64,000 nucleotides of DNA, from NCBI GenBank assembly GCA_028554755.1, contig JAPTOF010000016.1:13884001-13948000 (forward strand). The letters are read 5' to 3'. Positions within the stretch are counted from its first letter, which is position 1. Every line of letters begins with the position of its first letter. Both the position numbers and the translations under genes were made by a program. Shown here in pieces: positions 1 to 11,908 of the stretch. Under the pieces are notes generated by a model. It saw only the letters and a program-made list of their open reading frames with translations. It ran no database searches and was not told the DNA's origin. The stretch is from Cordia subcordata. Lineage: Eukaryota > Streptophyta > Magnoliopsida > Boraginales > Cordiaceae.

Positions 1-190
1 CAGCCCCAAAAATTCCCCTTTTGTGTGTGAATGTGTGAGAGTATGTATGTGAGAAGATGGGTGTTTTTGTGTGAGAAAGAAGGATGAATAATATGAGAAA
101 TAAGGGTTGGTTCGTTGCTGCTTTTTTTTTATTCTTGGCTGCTCTCTCTCTTCTTTTTCAAAAGCTTGTTGATGAGTTGATATATCTATA

Positions 191-229
<39 letters not shown>

Positions 230-757
230 GTGTTGTGTTGTGTGCCCTAAAGAAAGAAAAGAAAAGAAAAGAAAAGGAATAGTAGGATTCAAGTCATTAG
301 TTAATATAATATATAATATTTATCTATTGGCTTATGTATTATATACATGCATATATATAATACATAATATATAATATTCTAACTATGTCCTAAAACCCCT
401 AGAGCTTAATTAATTATGTCCTAAACTAATTTAGTGAACTCTAATTTGACTAACTAAAATTCCTAGAATCCTAATTCTAGTTATTTGATATCTTAATTCT
501 AATCTAACCTAGCTAACTTATGAATTTAATTTCCTAATTCCTAATTAATCAAAATTACTATAAAAAAATGAAAATAGAATAGATAACACATAAAATGATA
601 AAAAATGATACACCACACATAAACACTCAATGAGATCCAATAATCACTTAGAAGCTTGAAATAAACAAAATTAGCACCAAAACGCGCACTCAAACACAGT
701 CCAAATCATGCAATTTACGCTTCAAAAACATACACATCAAGTAGTAGCAAAAGTTGT
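1..757. other. AT-rich spacer without a recognisable gene
   Basis: No coding similarity seen. It holds a TA microsatellite (180-227) and A/T-rich unique sequence with many short CTAATTCTA-like runs. The only open frame here is read through the microsatellite and is not a gene. Confidence 0.6.
180..227. repeat. (TA)n microsatellite
   Basis: Nearly pure TA dinucleotide run, preceded by TATCTA variants. Seen directly. Confidence 0.95.
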
Positions 758-1147
758 TTTGTGTTGGATTCATTTAATGAGAAGTACTTTTTAAACTATA
801 ATAATTATTTAGATAGAAATTTGTGAAAGCACTTTTTTTGGACAAAGCACCAAAAAATGGATGCAAAAGCACTTTTTAATAATTGATAGTTGGATTAAAA
901 AAAAAGCAATTATCATAAATAAGCTGTTATCGTTTAAGAAAACACATGAATTTTTAGTTTCTCAATTTACTTTTCATTTTATCACACAAATTTGATATTT
1001 AATTTAGAGAAAATAATTTTTATTACAAATTTAAATATTTTTCTTTAAAAAAAATGAACTTAAATAGGTAAACATAGAAAAAAGTTTCCATAATAATTTT
1101 TTAATTGTATATACAGAGAGAAATCTTATATATACGCATACAATAAA

Positions 1148-1179
<32 letters not shown>

Positions 1180-1369
1180 AGAAAATAAAACATAGATTAT
1201 TTGTCCAATATCAAATGAGCAATTCAAAATCATATTCAATTTTAAAACACCAAAATGTTCAAACGCACATCGAATTTTGAGACTTCAAAAGAGAAAGGAA
1301 AACATACTTCGATTACTTATTACAAAATATTATGATATTCATTTAACACTACCTTCTACAATTTTAATG

Positions 1370-2359
1370 ACACATTTGTCCTGGTACCTGATCTCTAACT
1401 ACATATCTTATTTCCTCTATCACTTTAGTAACTTCTGAAGTTGGCTCTTCCTATTCTTGATTTGGTACTTCTTCATTATTATCAGATGTTCTCTTCAACC
1501 TCTAACTCAGATAAATCTTGTAATGTTTGAATAGTACTTATTATATCATGCGAATCCTCTATCCTTATATAATTGTGAAAAGCAAAATAAGCCATATAAG
1601 AGCAAATTGAGTTTCAAGCTGAAAGTTAATCAAATTTGAAATATTCTTCACCGTCCTTTGCAAACTCCAAAAGTTCATTCAGTATCCTCAAGCTTGATCA
1701 TGATAATTAAACAATTCATCTCGTAATTTGAAAGTTAGGGCTAACCTAAAATGCAGAAGATGATACCTTATTTTTTCATATGACCCTAGATATCTCTTGA
1801 AAGTTGAATATCCAGAATCAATAAGGTAATATTTACCTATAAATAAAATAGAAAATATTAAATACAATGTTGTATATCAATATTTATAAATTAAATAAAG
1901 TAGTTTTGAACATGACTAACCTTTAGGTGGACGACGAAACTATAATTTTGGCCTTTTGAAGAGTATCTAAAAACATTCTTATATAATGTGTTGAACCTTC
2001 CTAGCTTATTTAAATGTGAAACACATGTTAAAGTCGTATGTAACAGAAACATTTATACTAGTATATCTGTTTCTACAAGTTAATGGTATTTCTTATCATA
2101 AGGAACATAGCTAGCTATATAAGTGCCATTTATAGCTCCTATGCAATCCTTGAACTATGGCCACTATCTTTAATCAACCTCAAGCAATGCTTAAGCATCT
2201 CTAAAGACATGATCAACTAGCCTAATATATTCACTTCCTGACCTCCTCGTAGCTTTTAACACCTTGTGAACTTGCCTTCATACAATCTCTCCAGAATGCT
2301 AAAACTTTCTTCAAGATCCCCATATAAAGCTCCATGCCCGATCATGTATAAAAACATAG
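1370..2359 (-). pseudogene. HARBI1-like Harbinger transposase, main decayed part
   Basis: Read on the minus strand, several hallmark blocks of the plant HARBI1-type DDE nuclease appear in the right order. Around 2280-2359 is a VAMFLYMIGH-like block. Around 2105-2144 is CIGAINGTYIASYVP, matching the family's C-I-G-A-I-D-G-T-H core but with Asn where the catalytic Asp belongs. Around 1990-2060 is YTSINVSVTYDFNMCFTF, the region with the family's N-V-x-x-x-x-D-F-D-M. Around 1770-1840 is KYYLIDSGYSTFKRYLGSYE, the family's K-Y-Y-L-V-D-x-G-Y block. Around 1690 an ELFNY fragment matches the ELFN-RHSSLRN block. Stops and frameshifts separate the blocks, so this is a dead gene. The 5' side of the gene continues beyond the retrotransposon at 9168. 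Confidence 0.82.
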
Positions 2360-2364
2360 CTACT

Positions 2365-2951
2365 TGATGTGTTGTGTTTTTGTGTGTGTTTGCATTGTCA
2401 TTTACCTATATTTTAGAGGTGTTGAGTGCTCATAATGATGCATTAGTGTAGTGCTTTTTATAAGAATAGGCTAAAGCGTAAACAAATGTACATATCGAGT
2501 TTAAGAGACAAATTGCTACACTAATTGCTTGTTTTCAATGATTTAGGTGAACTTTGGGTTAAGATCGAGATTGAACGACGAAAGGTGATGAAGATGGGAA
2601 ATGCACGGGTCTAAGAGAGAAGACTGGAGGCCAAAAAGACAAGGAATGGAGGAAGAAAGTTAGCCAGATGACCAAGGAAAAAGAGTCGGTCGACTGGCCA
2701 CTCCAGAGAGGTGCCAAAAATAGCCAGACGACCACCCCTTTAGAGCCTAGCCGGCCAGTCCAGAGAGCATCATTAAAAAGCTGGTCGAGCTAGGTCCAGA
2801 AGATGGTCGACCTAGACAGTCGACCGGTAATATGCTGAGAACATATAAATAGGGCCCGATTCTGCAGAAAAAGGAGGACTTTTTGGAAGATTAACACACA
2901 CTTCACACCAAAAATTCTCACACACTTAACCCTAGATCCCACCTACTTTTT
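2365..2951 (+). repeat. 5' LTR of the Athila element, 3'-truncated
   Basis: Aligns by eye over its whole length with the start of the 3' LTR at 7284, including the TATA region. The match stops at about 2950, where the 3' LTR carries on with CACTTCACACACA and this copy passes into pol. Differences from the 3' LTR are many, so the insertion is not recent. Confidence 0.85.
2844..2851 (+). promoter_or_regulatory. TATA box of the Athila 5' LTR
   Basis: TATAAATA followed by GGGCCCGATTCTGCAG. The same block is at 7766-7773 in the 3' LTR. It lies just downstream of a cluster of GGTCGACC-type words. Typical position for the U3/R boundary. Confidence 0.6.
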
Positions 2952-2977
2952 GGTTAAGCCTAGCCCTTCTCGATCAT

Positions 2978-5853
2978 TTGAAATATGCATTCCTAGGCCC
3001 TAGTAAGACCCTTCCGGTCATCATAGCTTCCGATCTTTCTAGTGAGCATGAGGAGCATCTCTTAGAGGTCCTTAGGAAACATAGGAAGGCTATAGGGTGG
3101 AAAATTGATGATTTTAGAGGTATAGATCCTTCGGTTTGCATGCATCGTATTTACCTTGAGGATGGAGCCATTCCTTCTAGGGAAATGCAAAGGAGGCTAA
3201 ACCCACACATGAGCGAAGTAGTTAAGAAAGAGATCATTAAGCTTTTAGATGCAGGCATTATTTATCCGATCTTCGATAGTGAGTGGGTTAGCCCGGTCCA
3301 AGTTGTCCCTAAGAAGTCCGGGATCACGGTTGTTGAGAATGAGATATGAGAGCTTATCCCTACACGTACTCCCACGGGATGGAGAGTTTGTATTGACTAT
3401 AGGAAGCTCAACTCCAAAACTATGAAGGATCATTTTCCATTGCCTTTTTTATACCAGATCTTAGATAGAGTAGCTGGGCATAGCTACTATTGTTTTCTAG
3501 ATGGCTATTCGGGTTATAACCAAATCCCTGTGTTTCCCAAGGACCCGGAGAAGACCACCTTTACGTGTCCCTATGGCACTTTTGCTTATAAGAGAATGCT
3601 TTCGGTCTTTGTAATGCCCCAACCACTTTTCAGATATGTATGATGGCCATTTTTAGTGACATGATTGAGAGGCATTTAGAGATTTTCATGGATGATTTCT
3701 CAATCTTTGGAGATAGCTTTGATGAGTGCTTGAGTCATCTCTCTTTAGTCTTAGACTGATGTGTAAAGAAGAATCTAGGGTTAAGTTGGGAGAAATCCCA
3801 CTTCATGGTGCAACGAGGGATAGTATTGGGTCATGTTGTCTCATATAGTGGAATTCAAGTTGACCCAGCTCAGGTAGAATTAATTGAAAAGTTGCCTGTC
3901 CCTAAGTGTGTCAAGGATGTTAGATCTTTTCTAGGGCATGCAAGATTTTACCGTAGATTCATTAAGGATTTTAGTCACATTGCACGCCCCTTGTCTAGGC
4001 TCCTAGCACAAGATGTCCCTTTTGACTTTGATGATGAATGTGTTAGAGCTTTCAATAGGCTTAAATCCTTATTGTCTACATCCCCAATTATCCAACCACC
4101 TAACTACAGTCTCCCATTTGAGGTTATGTGTGATGCATCCGATTATGCGATAGGAGCTGTTTTAGGTCAAAGGAAGGATAAGTTGCCCCATGTTGTGTAC
4201 TATGCTAGCAAGACTCTTGATGAAGCACAAAAGAATTATACCACTACGGAAAAAGAGCTTCTAGCAATAGTTTTCTCCCTTGACAAGTTTAGGTCATACA
4301 TCCTAGGGTCCAAAGTGATTGTCTACACCGATCATGCGGCATTGAAGTATTTGTTGTCTAAGTAAGAATCTGAGCCCTGCTTGATTAGGTGGTTGCTCCT
4401 TCTTCAAGAGTTTGACATAGAAATCTGGGATAAAAAGGGTAGAGAAAATTTAGTTGCAGATCATCTTTCCCGTCTTGTTAGCGAATCTTCTAGTGATTCA
4501 TCTCCTTTTCATGATTCATTCCTCGATGAGCAATTGTTTGTCGTCTCTCATCACACACCTTGGTTTGCTCATATTGTTAATTATCTTGCCACAGGGCATT
4601 TTCCTTCCCATTGGGAGAAAAGAGAAAAAGATAGGTTCCTAGCACAAGTTAGGAATTTCTTTTGGGAGGATCCCTATCTTTTCAAAGTGTGTGCAAATCA
4701 AATGATTCGTCGGTGTGTGCCTGAGGACAAGTTTGAGAATGTTATGAGTATGTGTTATGATGAGGGGTGTGGAGGTCATTTTAGTAGGAAAAAGACTGCC
4801 GCCAAGGTCTTGCAAAGTGGAGTATTTTGGCCCACTCTCTTTAGGGATGCCCAAGAATATTGTAAAAAGTGCTTCAGATGTCAACAATCTGGGTCCATCT
4901 CTAGGAGAAACATGATGCCTTTATCCCCTATTCTTCCTTGTGAGTTGTTTGATGTTTAGGGTATAGATTTCATGGGTCTATTTCCATCTTCCTTTGGGTA
5001 CCAATACATTTTAGTGGCCGTTGATTATGTGTCCAAATTGGTTGAGGCTATTCTTACACGCATTAATGACCATAGGGTAGTGGTTAAGTTCATTAGGGAG
5101 AACATTTTCTCTAGATTTGGAGTCCCTAGGGTCTTAATTAGTGATGGGGGTTTGCATTTTTGCCATAGGACTTTAGACGCTATGTTCAGAAGATATTCGG
5201 TCACCCATAAGGTAGCCACTCCTTATCACCCGCAAACTAGTGGACAAGTAGAGGTGTCCAATAGGGAGATCAAGCATATTTTAGAGAAAACAGTTAGGCC
5301 CAATAGGAGAGATTGGTCTATTAGGCTAAATAATGCTTTGTGGGCCTATCGTACTGCCTTTAAGACTCCCATTGGTATGTCTCCATATAGATTGGTCTAT
5401 GGTAAAGCTTGTCACATGCCGGTAGAACTAGAGCATAGAGCTTATTGGGCAATCAAAGCCCTAAATTTTGACTTGGCAAGAGCAGGTGAGAAAAGGAAGC
5501 TAGACCTAGCGGAATTGGAAGAGCTTAGATTCAAAGCACATGAGAACGCTAAACTTTATAAGGATAGGATGAAAAGAATTCATGATAAACACATTATTAA
5601 GAAATCATTCTCTTCTTTTGATAAAGTTTGGTTGTTTAACTCACGATTGAAACTCTTTCCATGTAAGCTTAAGACAAGATGGGATGGTCCATATGAGGTG
5701 ATGGTTGCCTATCCTTCTGGAGCAGTCAATATTAAAGACTTGAAGGATAACCGAGAGTTGACGGGGAATGGGCAACGCCTAAAGCACGCATATGACCCGA
5801 GCATGGCTCGTGTGGAGGTTTTAATGCTTCAGGATCCCATCTATGGAAGTTGA
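2978..5853 (+). pseudogene. Athila-like pol (reverse transcriptase, RNase H, integrase), decayed
   Basis: Domains in order. At 2978-3349 is the upstream RT segment with LLDAGIIYPIFDSEWVSPVQ. At 3350-3643 are RT fingers and palm with WRVCIDYRKLN and FTCPYGTFAYKRM. At about 3610-3780, in another frame, is the catalytic segment with FMDDF, the family's x-x-D-D box. At 3805-4365 is the RT thumb and RNase H with VMCDASDYAIGAVLGQ and TTTEKELLAIV. At 4381-4959 is the rest of RNase H ([11 protein letters not shown]) and the integrase zinc finger (HFSRKK then CKKCFRCQ). At 4972-5853 is the integrase core with the second catalytic Asp in ISDGGLHF and [17 protein letters not shown]. At least one frameshift (near 3600) and in-frame stops (about 3346, 3757, 4363, 4957) break it. 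Gag and protease are absent. Confidence 0.93.
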
Positions 5854-6771
5854 AGATGAGTTGGTGTTTGCCTGGCTGACGACATGGTGGTTAGTGCTAC
5901 TAGGAGGCAACCTAGGTTCAATTTTGTAATTTTGCATTTGTTTCACTTTCTTTTCTTTTTATTTTCTTTCTTTTATCTTTCTTGCACCCAAACCAAAGTG
6001 TTGAATCCAAATCCTTTGTCCCATAAGATACACCATTGCTCATTATTGCACATGCCAATGTAAGTATGCATAGGCAATTCTATTAATCTTGTTTTCTTTG
6101 TGAGTGTTTATGAATTGTGAGTCACAGGATTAGTAGTATGGTGATTTATCATTGGCATGGAAAGCTTTGAAGAAAATGCAAGGTTGTCTCTATCCTTTCT
6201 CCACTTGTTCCCTATGTTTACACCCTATCCCCACCACCTTTACTTGTTTTATAATGACGATTTTCTTGTTTTTGTGTTTTGATCTTTTTGTTTGAGGACA
6301 AGCAAAGTTTAGGTTTGGGGGTGTGGGAGTTTGGTTTTCTTGTTATATATCTTGCTTAGGGTAGATTGCATTCTGCGTTTAAAAATGGTGAAAATTTTTC
6401 AATTTTGATGCATATAAAGTCATTTATTTCTTTGTTGATCATTGTGTTGGCTTTTGTGATTGACTATATTGATTTATAAAGATGAGAGGCATTGTGGGGA
6501 AATGAATAGAGTGGTTTGAAAACTAAGTCTTGGAGGGGATGCCCTTCAAAGTTGTGGGGAGTGAGAACCTTGAAAGAATAACCCTTGTAGCCACCCTATA
6601 GCTTGGTAGGAAAGAGTGTTGGAAAAGGGTTGTTGATGTGAGTGCCCCTTCCTTAATTGGTTCTTGTTGATGTGCCTAAGCCTTTCTGTTTCTTTCTTTT
6701 TGTGAATACAATACAAAGCATTAGAAGTTCAAAAAAAAATGAAAAAGGCAAAAAGGTGCCAAAAAACAAAA

Positions 6772-6808
<37 letters not shown>

Positions 6809-7283
6809 GAAGTGAAAAATAGGAAAAGCCAAAGGCACCAAAAAGTTAGTGAATAAGTGCATAAGTGATACAATGTCAGCTTAGCACAAGTTATCATCTT
6901 TGTAGATACGTGAATAAGGCTTTTTATAAGCCATTGTGTTTGTATATTCTCTCTTCTTGTCTTTGAGGCTTGGTGCATGTTGGGGAGGCCATGTTAGTTG
7001 AGGGAGCATGAAATATCAACATCCTGAGTGCGTGAGTTAGAATCCTAGGCTTGTGGTGGATTGGCTACTCGGGAAATTCCTACGAGGAACGAGTCCCCTT
7101 ATGAGTAGAGGGAGGATCCAAAGAGATTTGGGGATCTCTCCACAATAGGAATGCCCCCTTGATACTTCTTAGACTAACTTTGATAGAGAGTCAATCCTTT
7201 AGGCAATCCATTGTATCAGCTTTAGAGATAAAATTTAAGATTGGGCTTGCTTGAGGATAAGCAAGAAGAAGGTTTGGGGGTGT
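5854..7283 (+). other. Athila 3' untranslated region with two polypurine tracts
   Basis: No env-like frame is recognisable. The block holds GAGGACAAGC...AGGTTTGGGGG at 6294-6321 and a near copy GAGGATAAGC...GGTTTGGGGG at 7253-7280. The second abuts the 3' LTR and is the expected primer for plus-strand DNA. An AT microsatellite lies at about 6775-6803. The equivalent region of the second Athila copy is at 63259-64000 on the minus strand. Confidence 0.7.
6775..6803. repeat. (AT)n microsatellite
   Basis: AT dinucleotide run within the Athila 3' untranslated region, flanked by A-rich sequence. Seen directly. Confidence 0.93.
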
Positions 7284-9167
7284 TGATGTGTCGTGTTTTT
7301 GTGTGTGTTTGCATTGTCATTTACCTATATTTTAGAGGTGTTGAGTGCTCATAATGATGCATTAGTGTAGTGCTTTTGATAAGAATAGCTTTAAGCGTAA
7401 ACAAATGTACATATCGAGTTTAAGAGACAAATTGCTACACTAATTGCTTGTTTTCAATGACTTAGGTGAACTTTGGGTTAAGATCGAGATTGGCTGATGA
7501 AAGGTGATGAAGATGGGAAATGCACGGGTCTAAGAAAGAAGACCGGAGGCCGAAAAGACAAAGAAAGGAGGAAGAAAGTCAGCCGGACGACCAAGGAAAA
7601 AGAGCTGGTCGACCAGCCACTCCAGAGAGGTGCCAAAAATAGCCAGACGACCACCTCTCTAGAGCCGATCAACCGGCTAGGTCAACCGACCAGTCCAGAG
7701 AGCATCATTAAAAAGCTGATCGAGCTAGGTCTAGAAGCTGGTCGACCGGCAATATGCTAAGAACATATAAATAGGGCCCGATTCTGCAGAAAAAGGAGGA
7801 CTTTTTGGAAGATTAACACACACTTCACACCAAAAATTCTCACATACTTAACCCTAGATCCCACCCACTTCACACACACTTTTCACACATTTCTCACTAA
7901 GAACCAAGCTTGATTTGGAGGGTTCAAACATTTGGAATCAAGTTTGCTCAAAAGCTTTGTACAAGATTAGCGAGGATGAAAGGGAAGCTTCAATATCTCT
8001 CTTTCATTCTATTTCCTATTATGATTGAGTGGACTTGTGTAGGGTGATTTAACTTATGTAATGGGTTAACTATATACTCTTATGATATGGGATATGATGG
8101 CTGAATATATATATATATATGTTTCGAATTTTCTTGTTCAAATGGGTATTTTCTCATTCATGTCTAAGTGTTTGATAAAATGCCTAGATGAGTAACATGT
8201 GCATAAATTGAATTTTGTTTGTTATTAAACACATCTAATCCATGTTATAATCATGTCTATGTGTTTATATGTGGATGCTATGAAGTGGGTAATGCTTTTA
8301 TTCATGTCTATATGTATATTTGCATGCCTAGTAATGAGCATAACTTCAATAATGCAAAGGTGTTGGTTGTTAATTATTTCTAATGGTGTGAACTGAACAT
8401 GATGATGTTTGGTAGTTGAATAGGTTCCATTATTCACGAGCACCTTGGCCTTGAACATGTATGAATGCACTAGCAAGTCAAATCCTGCTGTAGTGACCTT
8501 AGAATGATGAAGTAGAATTTAGGGCTAGTCTAGACCGAGTCTCCTTTGGCTTTAAATCCAGCCAATAGGTTTTCGGATAGGTTTAGTCGACCTTAGCAAC
8601 AGTAGGTCTTGGCTTTAAATCCAGCCAAAGGTTTAGGTACTAAGGTAGGTTCATTCTAAGTCACCTAGGAAGTTAGTTAGTCACTCTTGAGGCCCTAGGT
8701 CATAAGGACCACACCGTAGCTCTAGAAGGCGCCGCCTAGGGACGGACCCGCACCAAGTCCTAGGGGGAAATTAGGACACTAACTAGCAATCTAGTTAAGA
8801 GCACTCATGATAGTTAGCCATCATCCCTTAATCCCATAGCATTTGAGTATAGAATTACCCATTCATAAGTCGAAGTCACCCTAACCCCTTCTCAATTATT
8901 AGTTCCCTCTTGACCAACTTGTGTTCCCATTTTTCATATTCATTGTTTAGTTTTATTTCTTTTACCTAGAGCTCCCGATAATCCAAAACCCCAAAAATAT
9001 GTCTAGTTTAGATCTTTCTTTTTGGCACTTTCTAGAACACCAAGCATAGAATTCACCCACATTATTCACGCCTCCCTGTGGTTCGACACCCGCACTTGTA
9101 CACACTATATTGCACGATCCGTACGCTTGCGGGTCTTTTAGAGCTTGCACTTGAAAGACGCACACCA
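7284..9167 (+). repeat. 3' LTR of the Athila element
   Basis: 1,884 bp, starting TGATGTGTCGTG right after a polypurine tract and ending CACACCA next to the target duplication CTACT. The TATA box is at 7766-7773. It contains GGTCGACC-type words (7580-7750), a repeated TTGGCTTTAAATCCAGCCA (about 8547 and 8609) and, near the end, the block TGTGGTTCGACACCCGC common in Athila LTRs. A diverged copy in inverse orientation is at 61373-63258. Confidence 0.9.
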
Positions 9168-9874
9168 CTACTACTTTTTAGATCCCAACTCGTCTTGTTG
9201 GTCTCGAGCTAAATTTTTTAGTCAAGTCCTTTATTAACTTGTCAAACATGTGTTTCCTTATCTAAAATTACTCAAAAAAAAGTATCCCATTTTCTCTCTT
9301 CATTCTTACACCCATTTTTGTCCTACAAGAGGTGATGTTGTTTTTCCTCCTTTAATATATAATACAACTAATAGTTCATAACTGCTGTAACAGCTACTCT
9401 ACTTACTATTCCAAGTTGATGTTTATTCATACTTATCACATGATTTACATTTTAAGAGTCTTCAAAACCTTTGTTTGAAGTTTCAGTTATCTTGTGTAAA
9501 TAAACATAAACAAATGGTTTAACTATAAAATGTTTATCTTAATAGAACACATGATAAAAGACATAGAATTCTATAGTCAAATCAAAGTAATATGCCATAC
9601 AAAATCCATGTTCAATAGCTAACATATAGAAAATATAAAATATAATAAAATTATCCATCTAAATAAAAGTAAATCAACATCGATTTTTTCATCTTCATCT
9701 ATAAAGGTCTACAAATGTCTCCCTTTGTTATTTCCCGACCAAAATTCTAGAAGCCGAGAAGTAACAAGAACTTCTTTTCTCCAGACTAGGGACCTCATTC
9801 AACATGCCTAAGCATCTATCTTTTTCAACACTTTTAGGAGCTTAAGCTTTTTTAAACAAAGCCAATCCAAACAC
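9168..9874 (-). pseudogene. 5' side of the interrupted Harbinger transposase and its upstream region
   Basis: Directly after the Athila element the Harbinger sequence resumes. Minus-strand reading across 9173-9200 gives an ETNKTSWDLK-like stretch that would precede the VAMFL block on the other side. Further out (9240-9870) only degenerate AT-rich sequence up to the probable terminus is seen. The join was inferred from the CTACT target duplication and from continuity of family order; the exact frame across it is lost. Confidence 0.5.
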
Positions 9875-9875
9875 C

Positions 9876-10011
9876 TATTCAAATTTTTTTTTAAAAAAAA
9901 AAGTATTTGTTTTTTTGGGTTAAAAAAAGTGCTTTTTGCCCAAAAAAAAAAAGCCAACCTAAATGCAACCTAAGCCACAGGAGGACATGATTCTATCTGA
10001 TGTCCTTGTTT
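9876..10011. other. Short stretch with Tourist-like foldback remnants
   Basis: Runs of T and A with AAGTGCTTTTTGCCC and AAAGCCAACCTAAATGCAACC, resembling subterminal and terminal parts of a PIF/Tourist element. No complete element with a duplication could be delimited. Confidence 0.35.
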
Positions 10012-11717
10012 GAGCGTTCAAGAAGAGATTTTTAAGATTTTGTCCTGGAAAATGCTCCTCAAAATGCCTCTTATATTTCTTATGATCCAAAAAGAGATTT
10101 TGGCCCCTTGTGCAAATAAATTCCATAGTTTTATTCTAGAAGAAATTGGTGATTCGAAGTTTTGTCTTCTTGTAGATGGATCACGTGATGAGTCAAAAAA
10201 GGAGCAAATGGCTAAAATCTTAAGATTTGTTGATAAAGATAGTTTCATTTCAGAGACATTCTTGATTCGATTCATGTCGAGTAAAATAATTCTTAAAGGA
10301 AAATTTTGTAATGTGCTTACATTTCACAATCCTAGCATACAAAATATTTGGGGCTTAAGGTATGATGGAGCAAGCAACATGCAAGGACAATGGAATGGAT
10401 TACAAGCATTATTTTTGAAAGACTGTTCATTTGCTTATTATATTCATTATTTTGCTCACCAGCTACAATTAATGTTGATAAAAGCTTATAAAAATATTAC
10501 TTCTGTTGCGCATTTTTTTCCCACATCGACAGTCATTATCAATGTTGTTGATTTTCCTACAAAAAGAAAAGATTTTTGCAAATTGCTCGTGCCATTGAGA
10601 TTACAGAGTTGGTCTTAAATAATGAGCTTAAAACTAGGAAAGGAAAAAATCAATTTGGCATATTTAAAAGGTAGGTGATACACGATGGGGCTCCCATTTA
10701 AAATCTCTTCATAGTTTACTTGATTGGTGCAATCTAACTCGCAAAGTTTTAGTTGAGATAATCAACAAAGGTAGAACCCCATACTAAAAGGCTTCAACTA
10801 ACGGAGCTTATGATATGATGACTATAATTGAATTTGTCTTTATTTTACATCTTATGATAGAGATCTTAGAAAGGGTAGATAATTTATGTGGTCTTCTTCA
10901 ACACAAATCATAGGACATTATTAATGTGATGCATTTAGTAGCTATAATAAAGAAAATTATTCAACACTTCAGAGATAATGGGTAGCATGTTTTGTTCGAG
11001 AAAGTCAAATCTTTATGTGAGAAACATGAGATAGAAATTCTTGATATGAATGGTTCCCGCCAGTCTGGTAGAGGTCGAGTTCTAAAAGGTGAACAAAATA
11101 CATTGACGCATCATTATCGGATTGATTTACTCATTGGAATTGTAGACTCATTTTTACATGAAGATAAATAATAGGTTCAATGAAAATATAATGGAGTTGC
11201 TTATTCTTAGCTAATGTTTAAATCTAAAAGATGGATTTAAATCATTCAAGATTGATGAATCTGCAAGCTTGCACAAAACTATTATCCAAATAACTTCACT
11301 TGTCAAGAAAAGTTGCATATGAGATATGAATTGGAGCATTTTGAACTTAATATTAGATGAAATTCAGATTTTTAGAGTGTTCCAAATCTTTTAAAATTAT
11401 GTCAACTAATAGCAAGGACAAAAAATTCAACAGTATATCCACTCTTGGATTGTCTGATTCAACTTACTCTTCCAATTTCTACTGCATCTCCAGAGCATGC
11501 ATTTTCTGCCATGAAGATTATAAAGATAATATTGCGTAATAAGATATAAGATGATTTTCTTGCTAGTACATTTATCCTTTACATTGAGAAAGGAATTTTT
11601 GAGACTATTGACATTAAATTAGTCATCGATGAATTTGAAAGAATGAAAACACCTCAAGCACAATTTGTGATGCCTAATGAAAAAAATATAATTTTTAGAT
11701 TTTTGTGCTTTATGTGA
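10012..11717 (+). pseudogene. hAT-type transposase (ZMYM1-like, DUF4371 family), decayed
   Basis: The plus strand carries the blocks of the plant hAT group annotated as zinc finger MYM-type 1-like. These are KILRFVDKDSFISETFL after a degenerate EEIGDSKFCLLVDGSRDESK, then LRYDGASNMQGQWNGLQALF, then YYIHYFAHQLQLMLIKAY (all within 10010-10618). Next, in other frames, come GDTRWGSH-like sequence at about 10677-10700 and RQSGRGRVLKG at about 11060. The C-terminal dimerisation region lies at about 11450-11700, with a SPEHAFSAMKII-like block and KGIFETIDIKLVIDEFERMK. An early shift near 10090 and many later stops break the gene. The N-terminal zinc finger is missing, so it is 5'-truncated. Confidence 0.85.
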
Positions 11718-11908
11718 TCTATTTATATTTAGTGATTCTGAGAACTTATAATAAGTTTATTGATGTATAATATTTTATTTTATAGTTTATTATTATTACT
11801 TCAGAAGTGATATTTTATCATTTGAATTGAAAACTTGGACCGATGCATGATTTGGTATAATTACTTTTTGCCACCCCTTATCTCATCGATCCATCACTAT
11901 CTTCCACA
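11718..11908 (+). mobile_element. Probable right terminus of the hAT element
   Basis: After the transposase end, sequence runs to GCCACCCCTTATCTCATCGATCCATCACTA. Its reverse complement (TAGTGATGGATCGATGAG) resembles the terminal repeat CAGTGGCGGAGCC of the MITE at 43129-43543. A left terminus and an 8-bp duplication were not found, consistent with 5' truncation. Confidence 0.4.

Larger units (their letters stand above)
2365..9167 (+). mobile_element. Athila-like Ty3/gypsy retrotransposon with deleted 5' half
   Basis: Bounded by a 5-bp duplication CTACT (2360-2364 and 9168-9172). The LTRs start TGATGTGT and the 3' LTR ends ACACCA. The pol order RT-RNase H-integrase on the plus strand, the very long LTR (1,884 bp) and the RT/integrase sequence type fit the Athila lineage. 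The 5' LTR is only about 587 bp long and is joined directly to pol at about 2952, so the rest of the LTR, the primer binding site, gag and protease have been lost. A related LTR lies inverted at 61373-63258. Confidence 0.88.
758..9875 (-). mobile_element. PIF/Harbinger DNA transposon split by an Athila retrotransposon
   Basis: Minus-strand transposase remnants lie on both sides of the retrotransposon at 2365-9167, so this is one older element. The right terminus is probably near 9875, where the minus strand begins GGTGTTTGGATTGGCTTTG, a PIF/Tourist-type end. The left end near 758 (TTTTGTGTTGGATTCATTT) is only loosely similar. A second related terminus-like stretch ends near 9972, with a subterminal AAGCACTTTTTTT that also occurs at 829. 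Both ends are therefore uncertain and no 3-bp TSD was confirmed. Confidence 0.5.

Noticed and set aside
84..374. Open frame of 96 codons at the left edge
   Set aside because: It reads through the TA microsatellite (IYIYIY...) and has no domain.
9060..9130. GGTTCGACACCC looks like a tRNA B box
   Set aside because: It belongs to a block repeated in both Athila LTRs (inverse near 61445), with no A box or cloverleaf around it.
758..9972. Exact Harbinger boundaries with TTA duplication
   Set aside because: Candidate ends at 758, 9875 and 9972 do not pair well and no 3-bp duplication could be confirmed; only the approximate extent is reported.
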